From NCBI GenBank assembly GCA_963921935.1, contig OY998176.1, positions 90,894,910 through 90,958,909 on the forward strand: a stretch of DNA of 64,000 nucleotides. The letters are read 5' to 3'. The notes under the pieces were generated by a model that saw only the letters and a list, made by a program, of their open reading frames with translations, made no database searches and had not been told where the DNA came from. This DNA comes from Galeruca laticollis. Its lineage: Eukaryota; Arthropoda; Insecta; Coleoptera; Chrysomelidae. Of this stretch, positions 1 to 10,488 are shown piece by piece. Numbering within the stretch: the stretch's first letter is position 1; each line of letters starts with the position of its first letter. The position numbers were made by a program, and so were the translations under genes.

Positions 1-189
1 TCATATGTAAAATCATGTAATATTTTTACTAAAATTATTTGTTAAACTTATTTTTATGTGTTTTTTCAAAACTGGTGGGAAATATTGTCCCAACGTAATG
101 GACTAATGGGACCCACTAAAAAAAATACGTTAAAAAAATCAAATAATAATCTTAACGAGAAAAATTAAAATACGTCTTGAAAGTGTTGA

Positions 190-1012
190 ACATAAATTGT
201 GGTGTGCCCCAGGTTTCGATGTCGAGACCCAACTTGTTTTAATTATTTAATAATGGTATTAAAAAATATGTCAGGCTGAGTAAGTTGAAGCTATTTGCAG
301 ACGATACAATTTTGAATTATTCAAGTGATATAAAGGATATTAAAGACATAGAAAAAGCATTAAATGAGGATCTCCACAATCTCACAGTGTCGTTGTACTA
401 ATGTGGTCTGAAATTGAAAACAAAGTTCATGCTTTTTTGAACTAAACAAACTATCAAGCGAATAACCACTAAAAAAATTGTACCTAATATATTCATTTAC
501 GATGTAAAGACAGAGCAATTAAATATTTAGTAGTAATGCTGGACCCTGGATTGAAGTTATCTCCGCACTGGGACTATATTAAATTGCTGAAAAAGTAGTG
601 TTTTTGTATCGTCTTAATAATATAATTTCCACTTTCAACAAGATTACTATATACATATCCATGGTGGCTCTCTGCGAAACATTACTTTATTATGTAATAC
701 AAGAACACCAGTTGTTCATATGCTTCAAACTTTGCAACTGATGAATGTTAAGCAAAGAATAACTTATAACATACTTGTGATATATATAAATTAAAAATAA
801 CAAATTAGCACCTTATTTAACTGAAGAAGCGGAATTTGTGAGCGACATTAGTTCATATCCTCCATCATCAATTGTATCGAATAACTTTTGTGTTCACAGT
901 TTTAAAAGTGAAACATTGTATACTGTTGGTTTGAAACTTTTAGATAGCATACCTGTGGATCTTAGACAGTTTGATACGTTGAAATGATTCAAAAGAAAAT
1001 GTGTAATGTATG
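190..1012 (+). pseudogene. Relic of a non-LTR retrotransposon reverse transcriptase
   Basis: The forward strand still reads the landmarks of a LINE reverse transcriptase in order, across several frames. There is a degraded GVPQ block near 205, the catalytic-loop motif FADDT near 296-312, a leucine-rich thumb segment near 400, and the YLGVML-like block near 515-575. Near 930-1005 is the usual C-terminal LLDSIP..L..FDTLK / FKRK segment. Stops and frameshifts are frequent, there is no endonuclease domain, and the element is truncated at its 5' end. The motif set fits the Jockey/CR1 group; the exact clade is uncertain. Confidence 0.75.
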
Positions 1013-1749
1013 TTAGAGGAATTATGTATATTATTATTGTTGGATGGTTCAGTGTAAGGCAGCAAGTCCGATGTAATTGTGAAGTTCAATTCGCTCAGAT
1101 CAGAAACGAGTATGCTTTTCAATGTTATCTGCATTCAATGGTTCGGCTAATGACAGTCATAATAATTCTCAAATAATTGTGAAAATTTTCATGTGAAACA
1201 GCTAGTAAAGGGTTAAATATATACACATAGTAGGATATCCTGTTGCTAGTGCTATGGTAAATAATTCCGAAACCAGTCTTGAAATACTACAATATTTATA
1301 TTGTTTATTTCATATCACAATTTCAATTCTTTCATATTGTGAACCTATGATATTAATCTTGCATTCTATTTCTCATAAGTTGTTGAAAAGATTTTGTACA
1401 TCTTATTAATTAATTGGGAGATATACAATCTCGACTGGAAGTCATCCCATCCCATAATGCTTCAATTCATATGTGCCAGAAGGATGATATTGCAAATGGA
1501 TAGCGATTGCTACAAGTCTAATATACAATTCAGAAGTTGTTACAATTCCTCCTTTATACTAGCGATATTGCGGAGCGTACTAATTTCACCTAAATTAAAA
1601 AAATTTACGTTGAATTTTGAATCGAGTATTGCAAACTTTCCACATTTTTGTTACTTATAATTAGAAATAATAAACATCTAACTAATCTACTTGGTGGGCT
1701 ATTTTCACTTAATCCCATCAACATTGTGTTTCACGAAAATATTGCTTAC
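1013..1749. other. Non-coding stretch, intronic
   Basis: AT-rich DNA with no recognisable gene or repeat. It lies just downstream (minus strand) of the transmembrane exon, so it is probably the start of the next intron of the host gene. The predicted peptides here are short and show no family signature. Confidence 0.5.
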
Positions 1750-2061
1750 CTTCAATCATTCTAGAAATCCTCTCTTCGCATTCGCCATACATACTAGCCC
1801 TGTACTGCGCGCTTCTTCTATGAAAACCTTCACCGAAACCGGCTTCGGAAAGTTCGAAGTCGTCGGGAGGCTTACTACTCCTTCTACTCCTCCGTCGCAC
1901 CAATCTGTTCTTGGGTTTTCTACAGGCCAACACAGCAGACACTGATACTATACTGACTATTAGAAGGACTGCTGCGCACGCTAAGCCCACTATTAAAGCT
2001 GTTAAATTCATATTAGATGTGGATGTTTCTGCTGTTGGGATGGTTTCAGAAGATTGTGTAT
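1750..2061 (-). CDS. Exon with transmembrane helix and start of cytoplasmic tail, adhesion-receptor-like gene
   Basis: On the minus strand a polypyrimidine tract and CAG acceptor (2064-2062) open a 312-nt exon that closes at a GTAAGC donor (1749-1744). It is read in phase 1 at both ends. The peptide begins with a Ser/Thr-rich juxtamembrane stalk, followed by a helix of about 24 hydrophobic residues (LTALIVGL...VSAVLAC). A basic stop-transfer stretch (RKPKNRLVRRRSRR) comes next, then an acidic and Ser-rich cytoplasmic segment. The open frame runs past the donor to a stop at 1718, but the splice site is strong and the extra residues are intron read-through. Its upstream partner is very probably the FN3 exon at 49253..49441, whose overhang supplies the missing codon base. 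This pattern suits a type I Ig/FN3 adhesion receptor; a sidestep-like gene is a guess. Confidence 0.72.
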
Positions 2062-2313
2062 CTGAAAAAACATTGTGGTCTAAGTTTACGTTATTGAAAC
2101 TTAGATCAATAGATGCAAAAACTAATTTTCAATGAAACATCGGTGCCTGATGGTCAAATTTAGTACTACACATAAATTGTTCAAGTGTTCTACTCCAGTA
2201 TTTGTAGCATAATTTATGATTTTATATCAGAGCAATATGTTTTAACGTGTCGAGTAGGTAAGAAATATAGAAATTGTATTATTAGGTCAATACTCGACAA
2301 TTGATGATATGTA

Positions 2314-2770
2314 TGTGGTGGTTACTTAGTAAGTGCCCCTCGTATACTTTACATTTACCATAAAGGTATATTATCTTTGAGGAAAACACTTACCTAGTAA
2401 CCGGTCTTCGGGAGTTGAATAAACGAAATCACTTATACAAAATCACTGGGATTTTTAATACATTTAAAAATACACAAATTATAATATCATATCAGTTGAC
2501 TTATTCAGACTACTAATAACAAATCAATTCCTTGGTTCGTTACACTTTTCTTCTATAGGAAGTGTACGTACGATGTACTGCATGCCTGACCTTCGTCTAT
2601 TAATTGTTCGTGCTGTTTATGTTTTTAACTATAACGTGCTTCCTCGCATAACTAACATTGACCTTCCTAGATCAACGTTCACTAAATATTGTAATTAATA
2701 TTAACCTAATTTAAATCTTATTTCTAAGCTAATGTCCTTTTACCGTTACCGCCCTTTCGGGATCACTACA
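2314..2770 (-). repeat. 3' LTR of Gypsy A1
   Basis: 457-bp direct repeat of 6809..7264, with TG/CA ends in element orientation. The matching 5' LTR of copy A2 (60716..61136) is clearly related but more diverged. Confidence 0.9.
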
Positions 2771-2910
2771 TCATCCCCTCTTGGAGGAGAAAAATTATCA
2801 TTTTAATTTTTCGATATTACCTATATCTATAACAGTTTTTATTGAATGTTTTTTGTTTTGTTTTTGTTTACTAAACACTACTTGTTCGTTTATAAACACA
2901 CTTCACTTGT

Positions 2911-3596
2911 TTACAATTGATTCCGGTCGTTGTATCTATACATACGATTCTTATGAACTATCTGTAGGTTATTGTCTGGAGATGTAATCCCACAATTCAC
3001 ACATTTTATTCCCGTTACCTTAAAAGGACCTAAATAATGTGGATCAAATTTATTTCTCCCTTCGTTTTTTAATATAACTAATTCCCATATTCTAAAATTT
3101 ACGGTTGAAGAATCCTTTTCACTATTACTGGCTCTACTTAATTTATTATTTATTAGAAACTGTCTGGCTCTTTCATTAGCGTATTGTAACTTGTACTTTA
3201 ATTCTTTATCGTATCTTTCAAAATTGTAACACGGTTCAATTTTTACATTTAAAAATTCTGGCAAATTGGGTTTTCTCCCGTATAATAACTCAAAAGGAGT
3301 GTATCCGTCATACGTGTTTGGTGTTGTATTATAACAATATGCAAACATTTTTACCAACTCGCACCAGTTATCCCTAGAATCATTGATAAAATTTCTCATA
3401 TACTCATTAAATGTTCTATGTTATCTTTCACAACTGCCTATGGCCTCGTGATGGTATGCTATTGAAAAATTATGTTTTATATTTAAAAGTTTCGCTATAT
3501 TCTTCTTTATTTCGTTCTCATATTCCGTCCCTTGATCTGTTCTTATCTCCTTCAGCAGTCCGTAATTCGGTATAAAATTGTCAAATATTGCTTTTG
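2911..3596 (-). pseudogene. Gypsy A1 integrase, end of catalytic core and C-terminal domain
   Basis: Reading on the minus strand from about 3596, the frame carries the second catalytic aspartate block (RTDQGTEYEN), then the FSIAYHHEA..G region, and an in-frame TAA at the segment that normally reads as the catalytic-Glu helix. From 3399 an open frame continues with the YNTTPN..GYTPFELLYGR motif typical of Gypsy integrases and a basic C-terminus. The start of the catalytic core, including the first aspartate, is missing between this part and the zinc-binding part at 3597. The enzyme would be dead. Confidence 0.85.
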
Positions 3597-4421
3597 CTAT
3601 AGTGTTTTATAGATGGTTTTATAGATGTATCTGTTATGACAATTTTTTTTATGATTAAGCTTTGCTTCATTCACTTGACATTTATTACAATTCTTCACAT
3701 ACTTCCTTACGTCTTCCTCCATGTTTTTCCACTTGAAATTTGCTGTTAGTTTTTTTAATAATCTGTTATTTCCTACATGTCCTCCAAACATTGGATCGTT
3801 GTGGTATCTTTCTAATATCTTTTGGATCTCTTCTTTTTGCTGTATTTTTTTGGGTACTTCGCATATACATACTTGAATACTCTTTAACCTTTGATTTCCT
3901 ACTTCTATAAATCCTTCTATTGTGCACTTTTTGAATATATCATCATTTGTATATATTTTCATTCTTTTTACTTCATTTTTTACCGATAGCTCTTCAAGCT
4001 TTTCCAACGTTCGTCCTAAGTCAAAGTTGTGTAATCCGGTATTTAAGGCTTCACTAAATTTCAATTTATTTTTGATCCGAATGCTCATCCTTAGTGAGAG
4101 ACGGTTATTTTCAAAGTGTAAAATTGGTAATTTATGTGCCTCAAGATTATTTAAAACTTTTACTACTGAAGGTTTTTGTATCCTTACTTCCTTTGTTTCT
4201 ACGTTATTCCTTTGATCCTTTTCTGTTAGAGCCTTTTCTTTTCGCGTTTGTGCCCTTGTGATTGCCAAGATATGTGAATTATTTATGTATAAATCCTTAA
4301 ATTCTTCTATGGATATTCTCGATATACTGTCCGCGTAGTTCGCTATACCTTTAACATACTGTATTTCGAAATCGTATTCTTCCAAATCAAATTTCACGTT
4401 TTTCCTAGACAATTTGTTCAC
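3597..4421 (-). pseudogene. Gypsy A1 RNase H tail and integrase zinc-finger region
   Basis: The frame starts in the last part of RNase H (DLEEYDFEIQYVKGIANYAD, the segment before the usual ALSR). It passes through a long linker and reaches the integrase HHCC zinc-binding domain (H..H in ERYHNDPMFGGHVG, C..C in CNKC). It ends at 3597 after a deletion that removed the first part of the integrase core. The RT and most of RNase H are absent upstream, where a LINE fragment sits instead. Confidence 0.85.
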
Positions 4422-4524
4422 CTCTTAGTTGATTAAAACTTTTATCGCTGAAAATTTTATCCAAAATCTTTGGATTATTTTCGTTATTATCCTTTAATTT
4501 TGATTTATTCTATCCTGTATGTAT

Positions 4525-5085
4525 TTAAAACTGATTCTTCCTTCCTTCTAATTCTTTTGAACTGTACACGTTGTCATTAATCATTAATGTATTTTCAATT
4601 ATCCTAGCTTTAGCTCCACTTTCTCTCACCTGTTTCATGTATCTTATTAGTTGTTTTCCGTGTTCCAATATATCTTTTGGATAATCTTCATCAATGTATA
4701 TCTTCGTTCCTTTTAGTTTATTCGGTCCGTTCAAAGTCTCTACTTTCTTATTCACATCTTTCATCATTATTAATACTGGTCTATTTTTGTTACTGTTTTT
4801 TTCCTATTCTCTTACATTTCAAAATATCTGATTTAATATCTACTGTAATAATAACCTTTGTCATTACATCTCCTAGTTTACTTTCTAGTTGTTCCTCATC
4901 TTCTTCGTTTTCTTCTTCTATACCATGTATTATTAAATTCTTTTCTCTAAAATTTTTCTGGGTCTGTGTCATGTTTCCTTGCAAAAGTTCGGCTTTTTTC
5001 TTTAGTTTCATATTTTTTTATCCTTAAATCGTAGTTTTCCTTCTTTAATTGTGCTATTTGTCTACTCATTTCCTCAATTTTATCT
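4525..5085 (-). pseudogene. LINE ORF1-like fragment embedded in Gypsy A1
   Basis: On the minus strand two adjacent frames read a coiled coil (KIEEMSRQIAQLKKENYDLR), then REKNLIIHGIEEENEEDEEQ, then VNKKVETLNG, KLKGTKIYIDEDYPKDI and a C-terminal ARIIENTLMINDNVYSS block. This order (coiled coil, RRM-like NLIIHGI block, acidic linker, C-terminal domain) is that of LINE ORF1 proteins, close to RTE/L1-like ORF1. It is not Gypsy protein. The fragment is in the same orientation as the Gypsy and begins directly after its gag tail. It is broken by a frameshift near 5011 and a stop near 4785. Confidence 0.65.
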
Positions 5086-6204
5086 TCTATCTTGCATATT
5101 CTCACATTATTGTTGACTCGATTATTGTAATTTTCATTCCTATTGAATTTCCTATTAAAATTGTCGTATCTGCCATAGTTGTTCCCTTGATTATACTGTC
5201 GAAATATTCTTTCCGAATGATTACCGTTATAAAATCCTCTGTTGTTTCCTCGCCGGTGATTATTCCTAAAGTCAAAGTTTGACTTCCTGAAGAAATTCCT
5301 GTTATCCTTCATGTGTAAGACTTGTTGTTGTCCTACTATACCTTTTACTGAAACCAATTTTGATAGTACCTCTAGTGTAGTTTCAAAACTTCCCGCTGCA
5401 ATTATTGTTTTGGTTGCATCCGATGTGGCATTTGTAGTTACTGCCTTAATCGTTGCTTCCTTAGTATATTTTTTGGCTAGCCGTTCGGGCATACCTTCCG
5501 ATATGTATGCTGCCTGTAATATTTCCGCTGATTTTTCTATTTCTGTTGCATACTGTGTTACATATTTTCCATTTTGTCTTACTTTACCAAGTTTCGCTTG
5601 GATTGTCTCCTCTTATCCACGTTTTTAGTTTATTCTTGATGTCTGCAATGGAGTTTTTCGTCGTGATTAACCTTCTAGCTTTTCCCGTTAGTCTCGTTTT
5701 TATTAGTAGAATAGCATTTTCCTCGTGACCTGTCGTGTTTGTTTGTAGCAAATCTAATGAGTCCAAAAATGACTGTAATTTGCTTGCTCCGCCGTTAAAT
5801 TTGTTCGGTAAAACTTTACTCGCAAAATTAAAAAAGCCATTTATACTTGTCGCCATTTTTAACTGTTTGCTTATTGCTAGTAATTCAATAGTGTCAATTT
5901 CCTCAAATATAGAGGTAGGTATTCCAATAATACAATTCAATGCTTGAAATGCCCTATCAGCTTTATCCCTAATCCTACTTGAATAATTTTTACAAGTCTC
6001 CTGTTGTACTAAACCTAAATTTCTCCAATTTTTGGCTATTAACTTAGCAAAATTATTATAAAGACCTACTATGCTATTAATTACTTCGATATGTATATCA
6101 GGATTTCTAGGAGTTTCCTTTTTCAAACCCCTTCTTCCCTATTTATTAACTTCTTCCACAATTAATCGTAATTTATCTTCATACTCTTTCCACGTTATTG
6201 ACAT
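5086..6204 (-). pseudogene. Gypsy A1 gag
   Basis: The gag start MSITW lies at 6204, matching copy A2 (61840). A TAG replaces the glutamine codon about 22 residues in, after which the frame runs through a helical capsid-like region to a frameshift near 5590. From 5492 it resumes with the nucleocapsid-like tail. That tail is rich in Asn, Arg and Gly (RRGNNRGFYNGN, YNQGNNYGRY) and has no CCHC zinc knuckle. After this tail the sequence changes abruptly into the LINE fragment. A2 shows the undisturbed order gag then protease. Confidence 0.85.
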
Positions 6205-6253
6205 TTAAAAATTCGTTCATAAGAATAGAATGCATGAGTACTTACAATTATTT

Positions 6254-6487
6254 TTACACGGTGAGAGTTCCTGTTGTCTGCTTTGCTGCAATGCTTCGGT
6301 TAATATCCCTTTTCAACGATCTTCGGTGCGTTTTCCATAATGACCAAATAAATTTCAAGATGGAAGCTATAGTAATAATATATAATGAAACCATTATGTG
6401 CATCGCAAAACTGTCTTGCTGTACCATGAAAGTATTGTTGAGAATTCCCGTTTCCTTTGCCTCTTGTTTGGTTGATGAACCTCCCAT
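6254..6487 (-). CDS. Small membrane mini-protein upstream of Gypsy A gag, predicted N-myristoylated
   Basis: An open frame of 77 codons starts with MGGSSTKQEA. The N-terminal Met-Gly with Thr at position 6 and Lys at 7 matches the N-myristoylation consensus. A hydrophobic segment (HIMVSLYIITIASILKFIW) followed by a basic cytoplasmic-type stretch (KTHRRSLKRDINR) predicts one membrane helix. Copy A2 has the same protein at 61553, nearly identical but with one stop after the helix. An upstream in-frame ATG at 6529 would add 14 residues and hide the glycine, so I prefer the internal start. I do not know a function; it sits between the primer-binding region and gag. A membrane-targeting accessory role is inference. 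Confidence 0.6.
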   Translation of the reverse strand: MGGSSTKQEAKETGILNNTFMVQQDSFAMHIMVSLYIITIASILKFIWSLWKTHRRSLKRDINRSIAAKQTTGTLTV

Positions 6488-6529
6488 TGTTTCTCTTCTC
6501 CAAGGTCCCAAATTTAGATAGAAAACCAT

Positions 6530-6808
6530 ATAGTTACACTGGACCTTACCATTTATTTTGCAGGATCATCTACCCTTATACCATCAATTGTACCATAACT
6601 TTTCGTTCGCAGGATGAAATTTTACCATTTACTTGCAGGATAATTCACCATAACCATTTGTTACCATTATACCATTCACTTTACAGGATAATTTACCATA
6701 ACCATTTTATAATTACCATGTCCCATTAGTTTGCAGGATCGCCATGTAGTGGCGATTACCATTACACAATTAATTTCTCCATTACCATTTGGTTCGCAGG
6801 ATCACCAT
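6530..6808 (-). repeat. Degenerate primer-binding-site repeat block of Gypsy A1
   Basis: Next to the 5' LTR the sequence holds about six spaced copies of GCAGGAT (plus strand) embedded in ACCAT-rich DNA. The best copies read as the reverse complement of TGGCGATCCTGCGAAC. The copy abutting the LTR is at the expected primer-binding-site position. The same arrangement is clearer in A2 (61137..61330). Confidence 0.6.
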
Positions 6809-7264
6809 GTGGTGGTTACTTAGTAAGTGCCCCTCGTATACATTACATTAACCATAAAGGTATATTATCTTTGAGGAAAACACTTACCTAGTAACCGGTC
6901 TTCGGGAGTTGAATAAACGACATCACGTATACAAAATCCCTGGGCTTTATAAAACATACAAAAATACACAAAATATAATAACATATCAGTTGACTTATTC
7001 AGACTACTAATAACAAATCAATTCCTTGGTTCGGTACACTTTTCTTTCATAGGAAGTGTACGTACGATGTACTGCATGCCTGACCTTCGTCTATTAATTG
7101 ATCATGCTGTTTATGTTTCTAACTAGAACGTGCTTCCTCGCATAACTAACATTGACCTTCCTAGATCAACGTTCGCTTAATATTGTAATTAATATCAACC
7201 TAATTTAAATCTTATTTCTAAGCTAATGTCCTTTCACCGTTACCGCCCTTTCGGGATCACTACA
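6809..7264 (-). repeat. 5' LTR of Gypsy A1
   Basis: 456-bp direct repeat of 2314..2770, TG/CA ends in element orientation. It is followed inward by a primer-binding-site-like TGGTGATCCTGCGAAC. Confidence 0.9.
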
Positions 7265-7535
7265 TGTTTTCACAGCTCTGATTCCCCTGTTGAAGAAAAT
7301 TCCGATGATTTGTTTGGTTTGAGAAAACATAATTCGGGTAGAGGCCGACAAAAAGTGTAGAGTAAGGACATGTTCGCAGAGCTTATCAAGATAGGAATTG
7401 TAAGATACATTAGATTCATATTAAGTGATGGTGTTGGTGAAACATTCAATCACTTCTCAATGATCTATAATACGGATTGACTACTTAAATGGAATATTTC
7501 CCTGATAAATGAAAAATCCCATATGAAGCGAGACT

Positions 7536-7606
7536 TTATCGGCGAAAATTGCCCGGTAAAATCCGAAAATTTCCCACTAGGTATCGAAAATTTCCCGGCA
7601 GGACCG
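7536..7606 (+). repeat. Three short tandem units near the Crypton 5' side
   Basis: Three imperfect units of about 22 bp share CGAAAATTTCCCGG-like cores (near 7543, 7567 and 7589). They lie just upstream of the Crypton frame and may be part of that element's end. The rest of 7265-7620 shows nothing recognisable. Confidence 0.45.
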
Positions 7607-7678
7607 TAATTACAGTAACGAGTGTTGAAATTGCGCATTTGTCATTTTGTCATATGCCAAATTTTAAAATTCTTTGAA

Positions 7679-8640
7679 ATGTCGCGATTCGGACAAGATT
7701 CATTAAGTTCTATTCAACAAAAAGTGATCGAAAGTAAACCCAAAAATACAATACTGAACCATAAATATATATGGAGACAGTTTATTGATTTTATTAAAGA
7801 GAGAAATTTTCGTTTACACGAAAACACTTCAATACCGACGCTAGCAAATGTTCTCACTGGCTGGGCCTACAACATGAAAATGAAAAACGGCGAGGATAAC
7901 AAAAACTTTACTGCGAAGACTATTTGGAAAGTAACGTCAAAATTATGAATGGAAAAATACCAGGACGAATATAATATCAAATTTAATCCTCTCAATGACA
8001 AGGAATTAAGGACTGCCTGTGAGGCAAAAAATGCCAAAAGGAAGCAGTTGCAAGCAAAACCCCAGGAAAGGAAACAAATCGCTGTATCGCTAAAATACGA
8101 AGAGTTCCAAGCCATGGTATAAAAATGTGATGAAGAAACGCCTGATGGTTTACAAAAGAAATTATTTTTTATCGTACGAATTAGCATGGCGAGGAGGAGA
8201 GGGAGTAAAATGTTTGATTTCCTATTTTATAGAAGACATTAATTACGCAGGGGATAAAAATGGCAGAATGGAATACAACCCAATATTCGACAAAACAACG
8301 CAAGGTGGGGATAAACCTTACGCTATATCCAAGTGGTTGGTTAGAAATAAATTTAACCCACATTTGTGTCTACTAAGTTGGTTTAGAAAATTCGTGGTAA
8401 AGAGAAAATACATAAATATTCTGAGATTATTCTTAACTGGTAATTGCTCCTGGAAATTGAGCAAGTGCTACAAGAACATCCCTGTCGGAAAAAAACATGA
8501 TCACTCAGTGGACTTCAACAGAAGCAAAAAAGTCAGGTTCGGCGACTGAAAAATTTAAAATCACCAATCATTTATTCCGTGCAACATTGTTTTAGAATTA
8601 GCATAGAATGGGGTTGATGAAAATATCTTAATAAAAATTA
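7679..8640 (+). pseudogene. Crypton-type tyrosine recombinase, broken
   Basis: Starting at an ATG at 7679, the frame gives an N-terminal helical SAM-like region (TILNHKYIWRQFIDFIKERN). It has in-frame stops at 7946 and about 8121, then shifts near 8180 into YELAWRGGEGVKCL, the first-arginine block of a tyrosine recombinase. Further on are NPIFDKTTQGG, WLVRNKFNP and ITNHLFRAT in a third frame. The last holds the HxxR motif. The motif order matches animal Cryptons (DUF3504-like). No functional tyrosine could be placed with confidence. Confidence 0.78.
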
Positions 8641-8649
8641 CTAGCCATT

Positions 8650-10144
8650 CAAATCCATAAAGCCACATCTACAACTAGACGAGGAACATCATTTAGAAAC
8701 CGTGGCGAAAATTGCTACTGCGACTTATGATTTTGTATTAGTGTCTTCTGAAAATCCTGAAAATGTTATAGATAAAAGCAAAGTTCGCAGAGAACTGAAG
8801 AAAAAAAGAACGGCTGTTCACAGAATAGCAATATAATCTCAAAAGCCTATTCAAGAAATGTATTTCGATAGAAGGGAAGATCAGATAATGATTCTTGTTC
8901 AAGGGCGTCGTATTACGAAACAATAGGAGAACATATCAATAGTTGAAGAACCAGGAAGTACATATTTTGGACATGTAAAGATAATCTCGCCTGGTACTGC
9001 GTTAGATATATCACGAAGTATTATTTCCTACATCGATGCTAAACTTACGGACCTCAATTATTTAACAGTGATTTGTTGTGATGGTACCAACGTAAATACT
9101 GGTTGGAAGAGCAGTATTATACGTATGATTGTAATTCATGTTGGAAGACCCTTACGGTGGATAATTTGTTTGTTGCACACAAATGAACTACCACTCAGAC
9201 ATATTCTTTATGACCCCGACGAACACACTAAAGGTCCCTATTCTTTTTCTGGCCCAATCGGATCTTTGCTAGCAACATGCGAATCAAGACCGGTCGTCAA
9301 TGTTCAAAAAATTTACGTAATTTTACCTCAAGTTGATGATAAAGGACTTAGTACAAATCAACAGTATCTATACCGTTTATGCACTGCTATTCGAGAAGGC
9401 CTCTGCCCTGAAAGTTTATCTAGAAAAGACCATGGTAAAATGGGCCATGCACGATGGCTAACAACAGCAAACCGGTTGCTGCGATTGTATGTTTCTACAG
9501 AGCTGCCCTTAGAAAACCTCATTTTACTTGTCACTTTTGTTATGAAAGTTTATGCTCCAGTCTGGTTTCTAATAAAAACGCAACCCAGTTGTCAGTATGG
9601 TTCCGTACAATTGTACGAATTAATGAATAAGTCAAGAGACTTTCCTGATAAAATTGAAACCATCATTAATCGAGTGATTTCCACAAATGCTCATTATGCC
9701 CATCCAGGGAATATTCTCTTGGCAATGATTTCAGATGAAAGGGAGCATATAAAAAAACTGGGAATGAAGCGCATCTCATAAGAAAGACAAACTCCATCCA
9801 GATTAAGAATATTCAGAGTACCAAGAATAAATTTCGAAGCCCAAGATTATACGGAGCTGATACATTGGGGTAACTACAATGTGACAGAGCCTTCCATGAC
9901 AAAAAAATTAAGTGATGAAGACCTAGTACACGCCATACAAAATAAGTCCTTTATATTCCCATCAATAGTCAAATTTCCATGTCACACCCAAGCAGTCGAG
10001 CGCTGTGTAAAGTTGGTAACTGAAGCATCTAGCAAAGTATGTGGTGCCGTCTCAAGAAATAGCTTTATTCGGGTCATGCTAGAGGCTAGAAGCAGTTTGC
10101 CATTGTTTGAAAACAAAGGACAATATTTTTCTAGTAAGAAGTAA
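8650..10144 (+). pseudogene. Unclassified insect DDE/RNase-H-like transposase, broken by a few stops
   Basis: Most of this region reads in one frame with only a few stops (two near 8835 and 8924, one at 9779). Key segments are VICCDGTNVNTG (a D in a strand-like context), ICLLHTNELPLRH, YSFSGPIGSLL, GKMGHARWLTTANR, NAHYAHPGNILLAM and a C-terminal CHTQAVERCVKLVTEAS block. I recognise this as a repetitive protein type common in insect genomes and probably a transposase, but cannot assign the superfamily with certainty (hAT-like is one possibility). It follows the Crypton relic directly and seems a separate element. Confidence 0.6.
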
Positions 10145-10488
10145 AGACTCATAAATACCTAGATGTAGGAGTATACAGGAAAGGGAGGAAGGGAGGAGGT
10201 GGGGTGGAACTCGACATACAGCTACCTCCACGCGGTAAGTTCGGGGTTGAAAAAGCGATGAATATTTTTTTATAGAAAAACAAAGCCATTAGTAATGATT
10301 ATATGTCATCTCCTTTCCAAGAGAAAAACTGTATACTACCAAAACTGCCATCTACGGATGTTAGTAAAACTTTGCGCCATTTACACGTCTCAAGTTACTC
10401 TAGAAAGAATAAAATTTCTATTTAATAAACAATTAAATTACCTAATCAAATTTAAATCACAAAAATCTTTAAAATCACGTAAAGTACC

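Larger units (their letters stand above)
2314..7264 (-). mobile_element. Ty3/Gypsy LTR retrotransposon, copy A1 (chimeric, defective)
   Basis: Two direct LTRs (2314..2770 and 6809..7264) flank a minus-strand body. In element order it holds a primer-binding-site-like repeat block, a small membrane-protein ORF, gag, a LINE ORF1 fragment sitting where protease and RT should be, the end of RNase H, and integrase. LTRs begin TGTAGTGATCCC and end CCACCACA in element orientation, and a purine-rich tract (AGAGGGGATGA) precedes the 3' LTR. By eye the LTRs differ at about two dozen positions (roughly 5%), so the insertion is not recent. No clear target-site duplication was found. A second copy of the family starts at 60716. 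Confidence 0.9.

Noticed and set aside
1718..1749. Extra C-terminal residues of the transmembrane exon
   Set aside because: They lie beyond a strong GTAAGC donor and are most likely intron read-through.
4677..5728. Plus-strand open frames rich in Ser, Phe and Leu over the Gypsy A1 gag
   Set aside because: They are antisense shadows of the minus-strand gag and LINE ORF1 frames.
2314..7264. Target-site duplication of Gypsy A1
   Set aside because: The 4-6 bases on each side of the LTR pair do not match in any register tried.
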